From the NCBI GenBank assembly GCA_002239005.1, contig MPNL01000024.1:1-49325 (forward strand): 49,325 bases of DNA, in the 5' to 3' direction. Positions 9,003 to 16,763 of the stretch are shown here, one piece after another. A program made the position numbers and the translations under genes. Numbering within the stretch: the first letter of the stretch is position 1; each line of letters begins with the position of its first letter. Source of the stretch: Truepera sp. bin119. Lineage in GTDB: Bacteria > Deinococcota > Deinococci > Deinococcales > Trueperaceae. The notes beneath the pieces were generated by a model that saw only the letters and a list, made by a program, of their open reading frames with translations, did no database searches and was not told the origin of the DNA.

Positions 9003-9275
9003 ATGCCGCTCTCTCGATTATTGAACTCGCAGGTCGGAAGGATTTCGGATCACTGGGAGCGCCGGAGGGAGAAGACCCTTACCGAGATTGAGCGGCGGGG
9101 ATATCGAGTCGTGTTCGATACCAGCTACGTGACGGTGACACCCGATCTTCATTTCGAGGTGAGCCGCCGTGTGAGGGAAGGGTTCGACAACAGCCGAGCT
9201 TACTACACCCTGCGCGGACAGCGCGTCGGCACACCTGAGGAAACCGCCCAGAAGCCCGCTAAGGAGCGGCTGTAG
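9003..9275 (+). pseudogene. HNH restriction endonuclease remnant (C-terminal part)
   Basis: The segment VFDTSYVTVTPDLHFEVSRR, followed by VREGFDNSRAYYTLRGQRV, matches the pattern at the C-terminus of HNH_2-type putative restriction endonucleases (HRLFDxGYVTVTPDxRFEVS, then a YYxLHG motif). The expected zinc/HNH part (CAVTGC, LRADIHR) is missing upstream. Around 9098-9115 the expected ADIHR can only be read by shifting frame (GCGGGGATATCGAG). An ORF can be drawn from the ATG at 9003 with GAGG upstream, but I interpret this as a truncated, frameshifted relic rather than a working gene. The assignment is from remembered family consensus. Confidence 0.5.
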
Positions 9276-9597
9276 TGCAGCTGGAGGGGTGGGTTCGGGG
9301 CGTTGCGGTTTGGTTCGGGTGGGCAGTGGGTTTGAGCATTGCTGTCTTGCCAGAAACAACTCTCCTAGTGGTAACCGCCCACGATGTATGAGGCCGCGGG
9401 ACTGGATAACAGACGGGTTCTGATAGACCGGGGCGTGGGTCTAGCAGGGCGTAGGGTAGCTACAGATATCGCGGATGAAGACACTGCTCTGTTATGAACC
9501 AAGAGGATCATAGGCAGCTTTACAGAAGGACTGAAGGTGCCGAGGAAGTAGTGCAGAGGTTCCCGTATGATGCAGTAATGACTAAGGAGTTCCAAGC
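9276..9597. other. Intergenic, upstream of the SIR2 gene
   Basis: No gene recognised. It should hold the promoter of the SIR2-mrr pair. The only clear signal is the ribosome binding site AAGGAG at about 9584-9589, 8 nt before the ATG at 9598. Confidence 0.5.
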
Positions 9598-12500
9598 ATG
9601 AGCCATTCTGAACTCACTTTCGCTCCCGACCAAAGCCACATTGACCGTGTCCGTGAAGCCCTCTGGTACCCCTCTCGCAGCGGAGCGACTGTCATGGTCG
9701 GGAGCGGTTTCAGCAGGGGTGCCCAGAAGACGCGACCGGGTGCAACGGATCTACCTACGTGGCATGAGCTGGGAGAGGGGATGTCAAAGCGACTCTTGGC
9801 AGCTGACGATCGAGAGAATCGACCAAAGTTGGCTCCTGACACTCCTCCGAAGCTCGCGCAGAAGTATGAGACTGCCTTCCAACGGCCTGGTCTATACCAC
9901 TTCCTACAACAACAGATTCGGGATGAAGACTTCAGGCCCGGGGATAAGCATACAAGGCTGTTGAACCTTCCGTGGCGCGATGTGTTCACTACCAACTGGG
10001 ACAGGCTCTTGGAGCGGACGCAGGTCACCGTACAGGACCGTACTTACAGCGTTGTCCGAAACAAGGCCGAGATCCCGCCAGCGAGCCAGCCTCGGATCAT
10101 CAAACTCCACGGATCGTTTCCTGCCCAGAAATATCCACTAATCGTCACAGAAGAGGATTATAGGACGTATCCAAAGAAGTTTGCCCCGTTCGTAAACACG
10201 GTTCGGCAAGCGATGATGGAGACCGTATTCTTCCTGATCGGGTTCTCGGGTGACGACCCGAATTTTCTGCATTGGTCGGGGTGGATTCGTGACCATCTCG
10301 AGCATTCTGCACCGAGAATATATCTGGCCGGATATCTGAACTTGTCATCCAACGAGCGCCGGACGCTCGAAGGCCAGAACATCTTTCCCATCGACCTTGC
10401 GGGTCACCCGAAGGCTAAGGCTGGCGAATGGCCAAAGCATTTGCAACACGACTACGCAACTGAGTGGATCCTGTACACGCTGGAATATGGGCGTCCCTAT
10501 GATGTTACGGAGTGGCCTTCGCCACGAAGCTGGCAATACCCACCGATACCTAAGGACCTTGAGGACCTTAAGCCCGTCGTCAGGGTTGCTTCTGACGAGC
10601 CCAAATGTGAGCCGGAAGTGCCTCATCAACCCGGTTCCGAGGATCTGCTGAACTTCGCAAGACAAACCATTGAAGTCTGGTCCCACAACAGGAGGATCTA
10701 TCCTGGCTGGTTGGTAATTCCGTTTAGCACACTACGGAGCCATTGCCCGGACTGGATTGCCGAAAACAGAAGGGAACGGCTGATTCTCCAGGCACTACCC
10801 AAACTCGAGCCTGTGGAACGGTTGAATGTCATACGCGAACTGACGTGGCGCCGTGAAGTTCGGATGGAGCCAATCTCACATGAGCTCGAGTCTGAAGCAG
10901 TAGTGGCTCTCGGGCAAATTAACTGTTGCTCCCGTACCATCAAGGATAAGGACGTAGATCGGTCAAAGGTTGAGTGGGTTGATGTCCGAGAGGCCTGGAG
11001 AGAAGTCGCGGTCGGGCTTGTAACGGCAGCCCGACATCGCTTTGATCGGAAGGCATTCGATCAGCGAATCAAAGACCTACAGCCGTTCCGCAGAGACGAT
11101 CCCAAGATAGATCATCGAATCCATCATGAGCTCTGTTTGTGGGCAATCTACTCGCTGGACTTTGAGAAATTGGAAGGCTTGCTCAAGGACTGGCAGACCG
11201 AAAACTGTGACCCGGTCTGGATGATGTGCAAAGCAGCCATTCTTGCCGAAGCGAACCGGATCGACGACGCGTATGAACTGTTCAAGCGGGCGCTATCGAC
11301 TATTCGCCAATCCCCAGATGATCCACATAGCGTAGCCGGACCTTCTCGGGAGGGTTGGGCGCTGTGGTTGGCGATGGAATTCGATGAGTTGAGAGTTGAG
11401 GAACAAGGTGCGAATCACTCCGACACGGACCCTGACTCTGATAGGAGAAGAAGATGGCGAGAGCTCGCACCACTGAAGTGCGATGCCCTTTCAGAGAGGC
11501 GAGATTATATCGACGAAGTTGAGCCAGATGAAGAGAAGAAAGACGCACCACCTTTCGACCTTGACGATCCGGGTGTTCGTTACCTGCGCTTTTCGTTTCT
11601 CAACCCAAGGGTTTCAGCGCGCCGTGCAGTCCGCCTTTGCGAAGTAGCTGGGTTGCCTCCACTAGCTGCTTCGTATATCTTGAAGCGCGCGGCGCGGAAA
11701 CTGTCGACATTGGAGCAAAAATCGGAGCGAGAAGCGGAGCGAGAGATGGCACTGCGCTTGGCTCTCCGAAGTTCGGGCTCCGACAGAGAATCCGACTCTC
11801 CACTTCCGCACCTTCTGACACGCTCTCGTCTAGCCAATATGCCAGCGGACCTGGCAAGGACGTTAGCAAATACATGTGCGCGTGTGATCAAGTACGGCCT
11901 CCCTCGGATGATGGGCGGGGATGCTCGTGCCGACCGCTGGATGGGAAAAGTAAGTGTTGCCATGGAAGTGTTGTCACGGCTAGTCCTCCGGTTGAAGACA
12001 GACAGAATCGAGGTCGCATTCGACAAAGCCCTTGAGTACTATCGCGATCCACGTATTTCTCAAACGGTGGGACTTGAAAGGGCTGTCAAGAACATGTTGA
12101 AACGCTCGTGGGAGGTCCTACCCGAAGAGCGACGAGCCGCCAGGGTTCTCGATCTGTTGGATGATCGTGCTCCAATAGTTGGATTGGATAGCTTCGAGGA
12201 CCCCGAGCCCTTTTCTCGTTATCCAGACCCTGGGGATCTGCTGCAAGACAAAAACACCCTTCCCCGACCTGATCGTACAAGTAGCAATGAAAGCCAGTGG
12301 CAGGAAATTGTCAGGCGGTTGATCAGAGGGCTAGAGGCTGGGGGTGCGGCGCGGGAGCGAGCGTCTCGTAGACTCATGCCTGTGGCATTCTGGGGGCAAC
12401 TTACAGAGGATGAATCATCACGAGTTGCCCAGGCTCTTTGGAGCGAGAATTACACCGATCCCGACGACATTCCCCGTGAAACCTCACTCTGTCACTGGAA

Positions 12501-13512
12501 GTTTCTCCTCCTTCCAGAGCCGGAACTTGGTTTGGCGGAACAGCGCTTCCGTCACAAGTGGCTTGCTGCCAACAGTGCGCCACAAGCGAAAGAACCTAGT
12601 CTCGATGATGTTCTCTGGCAAGTCGGGTCCGCCATATCTGGCTTGAAGGCTTACCAGCATCCACTGGATCTATCAGAAGATGAACGTTCCTACCTGGCCA
12701 AAGTTGTTGAGAAGTGGTCAGACACCCCGGTTTCGAGCCATTTCGAGCACGTGAGTTATGAAGTCGAAGAGTCCGTTTATGAAGAAGATCTACTACTCCG
12801 CAACTCCACCCGTCCTGCGCTCCATGGCCTCTCTTCGATCCTTGCTGAAGTCACAGTCTCAGAGGCTGTAGGCGGAAAGCTTTTCGAGAAGCTACAGGGT
12901 TTCGGCGAATACGATATTCCCGGATTTAGACTGATACCCGGACTTACCAAAGCCATGCCGAGCCGACTTGATGAGCTTGTGTCGGCAATGAGGATGGGAT
13001 TGGTGTCCAACAATGCCGAACTCGCTACTTCTTCGTTACAAGGATTGCGTTATTGGTTGGAGATATCTGGTGAGAAGGCTACACAGGTTGAGCCCCCACC
13101 GGATGACCTTGTTCGTGAGACCGGCTTAATCATCGCTACCCGTAGGAAGATGTCTCTTGAGGAAGCGTTGGTAGTCGCCAAGCGGGTGTTTGACTGCAGC
13201 GACTCACATAGGGAGCCCATTGCCGAGCTTACTTTGCAGGGACTCGGTTATCTCGCTGAAGAGTTGAGATATGACAGGGCCCATGATCAGGACAGTATCG
13301 ACGCTGTGCCGCGGCTGCGGTGGCGCTGTGCCCAGCTTGTCTCGTCGATGGAAAAACATGGATATAAGAATCATCCGGTCGTAGTGGACTGGTTGAAGAT
13401 TGTCAAGGATGATCCGTTACCCGAAGTCCGAAACACTAGAAGCCCAGTGTTTACGCGACAGTCCGAAGATGGGGAAAGCATGGACGACGGACCCAGCTCT
13501 CACACCAAGTAA
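9598..13512 (+). CDS. Large SIR2-domain defence protein
   Basis: 1304 aa. The N-terminal SIR2_2-type fold has GSGFSRGA (35-42), TTNWDRLLE (131-139), KLHGS (169-173) and GFSGDDPNF (215-223), the NAD-binding and catalytic signatures of defence-associated sirtuins. Proteins of this type deplete NAD+ on phage infection and abort growth (DSR, ThsA and related systems). The remaining roughly 1000 residues are helical, repeat-like and not assigned with certainty. Length and layout recall SIR2_2 proteins with a C-terminal DUF4020 region, and a large alpha-helical sensor is usual in DSR proteins. Start ATG with AAGGAG 8 nt upstream. The gene is followed 21 bp later by mrr on the same strand, suggesting co-expression. 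NADase activity is inferred. Confidence 0.85.
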   Translation: MSHSELTFAPDQSHIDRVREALWYPSRSGATVMVGSGFSRGAQKTRPGATDLPTWHELGEGMSKRLLAADDRENRPKLAPDTPPKLAQKYETAFQRPGLYHFLQQQIRDEDFRPGDKHTRLLNLPWRDVFTTNWDRLLERTQVTVQDRTYSVVRNKAEIPPASQPRIIKLHGSFPAQKYPLIVTEEDYRTYPKKFAPFVNTVRQAMMETVFFLIGFSGDDPNFLHWSGWIRDHLEHSAPRIYLAGYLNLSSNERRTLEGQNIFPIDLAGHPKAKAGEWPKHLQHDYATEWILYTLEYGRPYDVTEWPSPRSWQYPPIPKDLEDLKPVVRVASDEPKCEPEVPHQPGSEDLLNFARQTIEVWSHNRRIYPGWLVIPFSTLRSHCPDWIAENRRERLILQALPKLEPVERLNVIRELTWRREVRMEPISHELESEAVVALGQINCCSRTIKDKDVDRSKVEWVDVREAWREVAVGLVTAARHRFDRKAFDQRIKDLQPFRRDDPKIDHRIHHELCLWAIYSLDFEKLEGLLKDWQTENCDPVWMMCKAAILAEANRIDDAYELFKRALSTIRQSPDDPHSVAGPSREGWALWLAMEFDELRVEEQGANHSDTDPDSDRRRRWRELAPLKCDALSERRDYIDEVEPDEEKKDAPPFDLDDPGVRYLRFSFLNPRVSARRAVRLCEVAGLPPLAASYILKRAARKLSTLEQKSEREAEREMALRLALRSSGSDRESDSPLPHLLTRSRLANMPADLARTLANTCARVIKYGLPRMMGGDARADRWMGKVSVAMEVLSRLVLRLKTDRIEVAFDKALEYYRDPRISQTVGLERAVKNMLKRSWEVLPEERRAARVLDLLDDRAPIVGLDSFEDPEPFSRYPDPGDLLQDKNTLPRPDRTSSNESQWQEIVRRLIRGLEAGGAARERASRRLMPVAFWGQLTEDESSRVAQALWSENYTDPDDIPRETSLCHWKFLLLPEPELGLAEQRFRHKWLAANSAPQAKEPSLDDVLWQVGSAISGLKAYQHPLDLSEDERSYLAKVVEKWSDTPVSSHFEHVSYEVEESVYEEDLLLRNSTRPALHGLSSILAEVTVSEAVGGKLFEKLQGFGEYDIPGFRLIPGLTKAMPSRLDELVSAMRMGLVSNNAELATSSLQGLRYWLEISGEKATQVEPPPDDLVRETGLIIATRRKMSLEEALVVAKRVFDCSDSHREPIAELTLQGLGYLAEELRYDRAHDQDSIDAVPRLRWRCAQLVSSMEKHGYKNHPVVVDWLKIVKDDPLPEVRNTRSPVFTRQSEDGESMDDGPSSHTK

Positions 13513-13533
13513 TCGTCGGCCCTAGGAGAACAC

Positions 13534-14445
13534 ATGGCTATACCTGACTATCAATCCATCATGTTGCCTCTATTGGAGTTGGCCGGTGAGCAGAAAACCC
13601 TCCAGTTCCGCGAAGCAGTCAATCTCCTCGCGCAGCACTTCGCCCTGACAGATGATGAAGTAAGAAGGCCCTTGCCAAGTGGCCAGCGGAGTACGTTTTA
13701 CGATCGAGTCAGTTGGGCACGCACTTACCTAAAGAAGGCAGGTCTGCTGGAATCCCCAAAAAGGGGTTGGTTGCGCATAACCGAGCGCGGCAGCAGTGTT
13801 CTTGGCATGAAGCCCCCCAAGATCGACAATAAGCTTCTCGATCAATTCGAGGAGTTCAGGGACTTCCGAGGCAGGACGCCCTCCTCACGACCCGATGGAC
13901 CCAGATCGCGTAGAAAGGTTCCTGAGGACACGCCGAAGGAGACCCTCGAGAAGTCCTATGCGACGCTGCGGGAGGCGCTGGCCACCGACCTTCTGCAAAC
14001 TGTTATGGAATCACCTTCTTGGTTTTTTGAGCGACTTGTTGTAGACCTACTCGTGCGCATGGGTTATGGGGGCTCACTACAGGAAGCTGGTGAAGTAGTT
14101 GGCCGCTCGGGAGATGAGGGTATCGACGGGATCATTAAGGAGGACCGCTTGGGTCTGGATGTCATCTATATCCAGGCGAAGCGGTGGGAGGGCGTTGTCA
14201 GCAGACCCGAGATCCAGAAGTTTGTCGGTGCCCTACAGGGCAAGCGGGCGCGAAAGGGGATCTTCATCACAACCTCTACCTTTTCAGAAGGGGCGAAGGA
14301 TTACGCTGCGAACATCGAAACGACAGTCATCCTGATTGAGGGAACTCGGCTAGCCCAACTCATGATCGACTACGGTGTCGGTGTGACCACTGAGGCTAGC
14401 TATGAATTGAAGAGAATAGACTCGGATTACTTTCCAGAGGAGTGA
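13534..14445 (+). CDS. mrr: Mrr-family restriction endonuclease
   Basis: 303 aa, almost the length of E. coli Mrr. The N-terminal winged-helix domain (about 1-95) has the family pattern ending in LRITERGSSVL. The C-terminal Mrr catalytic domain (about 155-300) shows the PD-(D/E)xK motif: GRSGDEGIDGI (190-200) with the acidic residue at 198, then QAK (214-216). Mrr enzymes cut DNA bearing modified bases or, in E. coli, respond to foreign methylation. Start ATG at 13534 with AGGAG 5 nt upstream. It probably forms a transcription unit with the SIR2 gene. 14446-14607 after it holds no recognisable gene. Confidence 0.93.
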   Translation: MAIPDYQSIMLPLLELAGEQKTLQFREAVNLLAQHFALTDDEVRRPLPSGQRSTFYDRVSWARTYLKKAGLLESPKRGWLRITERGSSVLGMKPPKIDNKLLDQFEEFRDFRGRTPSSRPDGPRSRRKVPEDTPKETLEKSYATLREALATDLLQTVMESPSWFFERLVVDLLVRMGYGGSLQEAGEVVGRSGDEGIDGIIKEDRLGLDVIYIQAKRWEGVVSRPEIQKFVGALQGKRARKGIFITTSTFSEGAKDYAANIETTVILIEGTRLAQLMIDYGVGVTTEASYELKRIDSDYFPEE

Positions 14446-14607
14446 GAGATGTTGGGCCTTAGCGAGAGATGATCTCTGCCCACCGGGGCTAGTACGGTAC
14501 TGATCTGTGTCGCCCTGCCGACTCTGGTTACAACCGCCTCCGTCAAGAGGTCGACAGTAGAGTTTGGGTTGAGGCAGGGGTTGCCCCCTAGGTAGTGACG
14601 TAAGATT

Positions 14608-14633
14608 GGGGGATTATATACTAGGGTAGACGG
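14608..14633 (+). repeat. Left terminal inverted repeat
   Basis: GGGGGATTATATACTAGGGT plus six more bases (AGACGG). Its reverse complement is at 18704-18729: the first 20 bases are identical, and 4 of the next 6 match. Confidence 0.85.
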
Positions 14634-14640
14634 CTCAAGC

Positions 14641-15072
14641 TTAGTCCAAGGGCTTACACAGTTCCCGTAGCTCCCAGCGAAGCTCCTTGAAATCACGCCT
14701 CTTTTCCCCGCTCTTGCGCCCCAAGCCGATAATTCCGCAATGACCATCTGCTCCGGGCAATTCAACATCCAAAGGGTCACGTACGACGTCCAACTTTGGT
14801 ATACCGTCACTCCCCCTTCTTAGCGCTCGAATTCCGTTAACCGGAAGCTTAAACCCTATGACATGCTCATTGGCGCATCGAATCTGCTTGGCTTCGTGGA
14901 GAGATGTACGCTCAACATCAAAAACCGAGAGTCGAGGTGGGCACTCTTTGCGGTCATCTGAACTCAAAGTGAAGGCTAATGGATGAGGTAGGCCTTTGTC
15001 GGAGTCATAGTAGCACTCATTATCTGGTGGGACTAACCTAAAGACGTAAGCTGAATCTGGTAGTCGTTCCAT
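14641..15072 (-). CDS. Passenger gene, 143-aa protein of unknown function
   Basis: Unrecognised function. A central pattern LSVFDVERTSLHEAKQIR is followed by VIGFKLPVNGIRAL, then LDVVRDPLDVELPGADGH(C)GI. This gives a compact alpha/beta domain ending in a GADGH motif and a basic helical tail (GEKRRDFKELRWELREL). I recall similar conserved hypothetical proteins paired with a gene like the 186-aa neighbour, without a defined role. The ATG at 15072 lies 40 nt inside the upstream gene, implying coupled translation; no good ribosome binding site is visible. It is the most distal gene of the cargo operon and ends 8 bp from the left inverted repeat. Confidence 0.65.
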   Translation of the reverse strand: MERLPDSAYVFRLVPPDNECYYDSDKGLPHPLAFTLSSDDRKECPPRLSVFDVERTSLHEAKQIRCANEHVIGFKLPVNGIRALRRGSDGIPKLDVVRDPLDVELPGADGHCGIIGLGRKSGEKRRDFKELRWELRELCKPLD

Positions 15073-15593
15073 TCACACCCGATAACGCTATGCTGTCCAA
15101 AGGCTTCCTTGAACTTTCTCGCAAACACCTCAGGCAAAGGGGGGAAAGGAATGCCCTCATCCAAAAGAACTTCCTTAGTAAACTTGTTCCTCCAAAACCA
15201 ATCTATCTTCCAATCGGGGTAGACCTCGACACTAAATTGGTTCCCCTCTCGTTCCCAAGCCAGTGACAGATAGCCGTCGTTCGACATTAAAGCCTGGGGA
15301 TCAGGAATTGTTTGCCGCATGGCCAGGTAGAGAGCTAGAAGAAAAACTCTAGTTCCCCGAGCCACATCAGAGGCGACCGTGTCATCAGTTGCGTTCTCTA
15401 GGCTCGATAGGAACGAACCAAATTTAACAGAGGTTACGCTAAGCGGCCTATTCGAGAATGAGGTGTTGACTGACGGCGATGGTGCAACAGCCACAAACTC
15501 CCTGAAGTTGTCTGTGGGACGCGCAGTCCGGGGGGTAGTCATAAACTTTGTGGTGTCTGTGAAATGTGGAGTTCGGATAGTAAGTGGACTCAT
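15033..15593 (-). CDS. Passenger gene, 186-aa protein of unknown function
   Basis: Unrecognised. A Ser/Thr-rich N-terminus (about 1-60) leads to a helical part (TRVFLLALYLAMRQ) and a beta-rich section: GYLSLAWEREGNQFSVEVYP (about 127-146), then DWKIDWFWRN. The GYLSLxWE...VEVYPDxKxxWF pattern looks like a small beta-sandwich or binding module. No signal peptide or catalytic motif is seen. The ATG at 15593 overlaps the stop of the upstream gene (ATGA), and its 3' end overlaps the next gene by 40 nt, so the three distal cargo genes are tightly coupled and probably act together. Confidence 0.7.
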   Translation of the reverse strand: MSPLTIRTPHFTDTTKFMTTPRTARPTDNFREFVAVAPSPSVNTSFSNRPLSVTSVKFGSFLSSLENATDDTVASDVARGTRVFLLALYLAMRQTIPDPQALMSNDGYLSLAWEREGNQFSVEVYPDWKIDWFWRNKFTKEVLLDEGIPFPPLPEVFARKFKEAFGQHSVIGCEWNDYQIQLTSLG

Positions 15594-15925
15594 TGCTCAT
15601 CACCTTCAGAATCCATGAGTTCCATAAGCTTCCCCAACCACTCATGTAACGCTTGGGCAGTTTCGCGCCTCATTACGACGGTAGCTTCCACTTCTCTAAG
15701 AACATCTCCCCGCTGTTCGCGGTGCACCTCTTCTCCTAATTGGGCTTCAGAGGTGACAGAGTGAGTGACCACATCCGGGACGGGGTTCAGTTCGCTATAT
15801 AGCGCAATGTGAATTTGGTTTCCCGGTGCAGGTCCGCCATAGGCACCGTCTACGTGAATTACCCTATGGAAGCTTGACTTTTCGTGCCGAAAACTAATCG
15901 TATTTTCTCCGGGAGTATCAGGCAT
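15590..15925 (-). CDS. Passenger gene, 111-aa DUF3467-like small protein
   Basis: The frame opens at TTG 15934, but the ATG at 15925 is preferred, with AAAGGAG 11 nt upstream. The N-terminal half contains FHRVIHVDGAYGGPAPGNQI (about 18-37); the C-terminal half reads EVEATVVMRRETAQALHEWL (about 79-98). A strand-rich start followed by a RRETAQALxxWLxxxM helix resembles DUF3467-type proteins (a short beta domain with a conserved AxxLxxxL helix). This similarity is tentative. Start of a three-gene coupled set: its stop overlaps the 186-aa gene start by 4 nt. Confidence 0.65.
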   Translation of the reverse strand: MPDTPGENTISFRHEKSSFHRVIHVDGAYGGPAPGNQIHIALYSELNPVPDVVTHSVTSEAQLGEEVHREQRGDVLREVEATVVMRRETAQALHEWLGKLMELMDSEGDEQ

Positions 15926-16039
15926 AGGTCTCAAAACTCCTTTGTGTTCCTACCTCCTGTTCTATGTTTTCTTCGGAATCCGCCATGCTACAATTATGCC
16001 TTTGGGGGTGAGTGTCTGGGTAGATGACGCTGAGATAAA

Positions 16040-16195
16040 TCAGCGTTTCGGGATTGGCTTAACCTTCGCGCTCTTGTCGGGCCGATACCTCAAAATGGCC
16101 TCAGCCACTTGCTCTGGCGTTGCCCCCTGGTAGTCAGCCTTGTAGGGCTGCTTGTGCTTGCTTTTCAAGATCGGATTCGCTGGATCCGCGCTCAT
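16040..16195 (-). CDS. Passenger gene, 51-aa protein
   Basis: Small frame that begins at the ATG 16195 with an excellent ribosome binding site (GGGGAGG, 7 nt upstream). The protein has a basic start (LKSKHKQPYKADYQGATPEQ) followed by VAEAILRYRPD and a basic Pro-Lys tail. ATPEQVAEAILR is a plausible amphipathic helix. The KQPYKxDYxGATPE pattern is one I associate with short conserved hypothetical proteins, not a known function. It lies 114 bp upstream of the DUF3467-like gene, same strand, within the transposon. It could be an antitoxin-like or adaptor peptide, which is speculation. Confidence 0.65.
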   Translation of the reverse strand: MSADPANPILKSKHKQPYKADYQGATPEQVAEAILRYRPDKSAKVKPIPKR

Positions 16196-16259
16196 GTCCT
16201 AACCTCCCCAATCCCAACATAGCACACCCCCTATTGTAGACCGTTAGGGCGGTATTCTC

Positions 16260-16700
16260 TTAGTTGACAGTAGGAGGGGAAGAGACATGAGTAACAAGAT
16301 CAAGCCACTTCGAGGTTCCACAGATCGGGCAGATAGCATCGAGACTAAAACTGATGATCGTGTCACATTCAATGCAGACGAAGTGAGGCTCCTCAAGAGC
16401 CGTTACGTCGCCCTCCATCAGCTTCGCCAGCTGTCGCAATCTGAAAAGGAGGCGCTTCTTCTCCTCCATGATACCTACCTGGAAACCAGAGCGCGGATGC
16501 GACCATAAAGCCTCAAGGCTAGCGAGGTTCCTGGTCTCCAAATCAATCAAGTACTCACTTGCGCCTGAGTCCAAGTGCTTGACCGCTTCCCAAAGGAGGG
16601 AGCGAGTGGCGGCCAATTCGCCCATGTGGACTTTGCTTGACGTAGCTGATTGTGGGTCTTGATTGGGCGTAGGGCGACGTGATAGACTGTCTTTATCCAT
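16260..16700 (-). CDS. Passenger gene, zinc-ribbon protein
   Basis: 146 aa from the ATG at 16700, chosen because AAAGGAG lies about 8 nt upstream; the frame opens 18 nt earlier. The N-terminal part is polar. The middle is helical (ELAATRSLLWEAVKHL; EEKKRLLFRLRQLAKLMEG). A C-terminal zinc ribbon reads CIECDTIISF...CPICG (about 116-134), with two CxxC knuckles. Likely a nucleic-acid or protein-binding accessory factor; no enzyme motif. Cytoplasmic. It sits between the exported protein and the 51-aa gene in the transposon cargo, flanked upstream by hairpin 16726-16751. Confidence 0.7.
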   Translation of the reverse strand: MDKDSLSRRPTPNQDPQSATSSKVHMGELAATRSLLWEAVKHLDSGASEYLIDLETRNLASLEALWSHPRSGFQVGIMEEKKRLLFRLRQLAKLMEGDVTALEEPHFVCIECDTIISFSLDAICPICGTSKWLDLVTHVSSPPTVN

Positions 16701-16725
16701 TGGACAGTCTCCTTTCATTAGGAGC

Positions 16726-16751
16726 GAGCGCCGGATTCCCGCCCGGCGCTC
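16726..16751. terminator. Hairpin between passenger genes
   Basis: GAGCGCCGG and CCGGCGCTC (16726-16734 and 16743-16751) form a perfect 9-bp stem with an 8-nt loop. It lies between the exported-protein stop and the zinc-ribbon gene. There is no T-run on the minus strand, so it may be a transcript-stabilising or pausing hairpin rather than a classic terminator. Its arms resemble the hairpin at 17671-17700. Confidence 0.5.
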
Positions 16752-16763
16752 TTAATTGTGGCT

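Noticed and set aside
9018..9359. 113-aa minus-strand frame
   Set aside because: Antisense to the HNH remnant, which shows the better family match; proline-rich, random-looking sequence.
14427..14810. 127-aa minus-strand frame spanning the left inverted repeat
   Set aside because: Runs across the element boundary and the mrr stop; no family features.
15942..16133. 63-aa plus-strand frame inside the transposon
   Set aside because: Antisense to the 51-aa gene, which has an excellent ribosome binding site.
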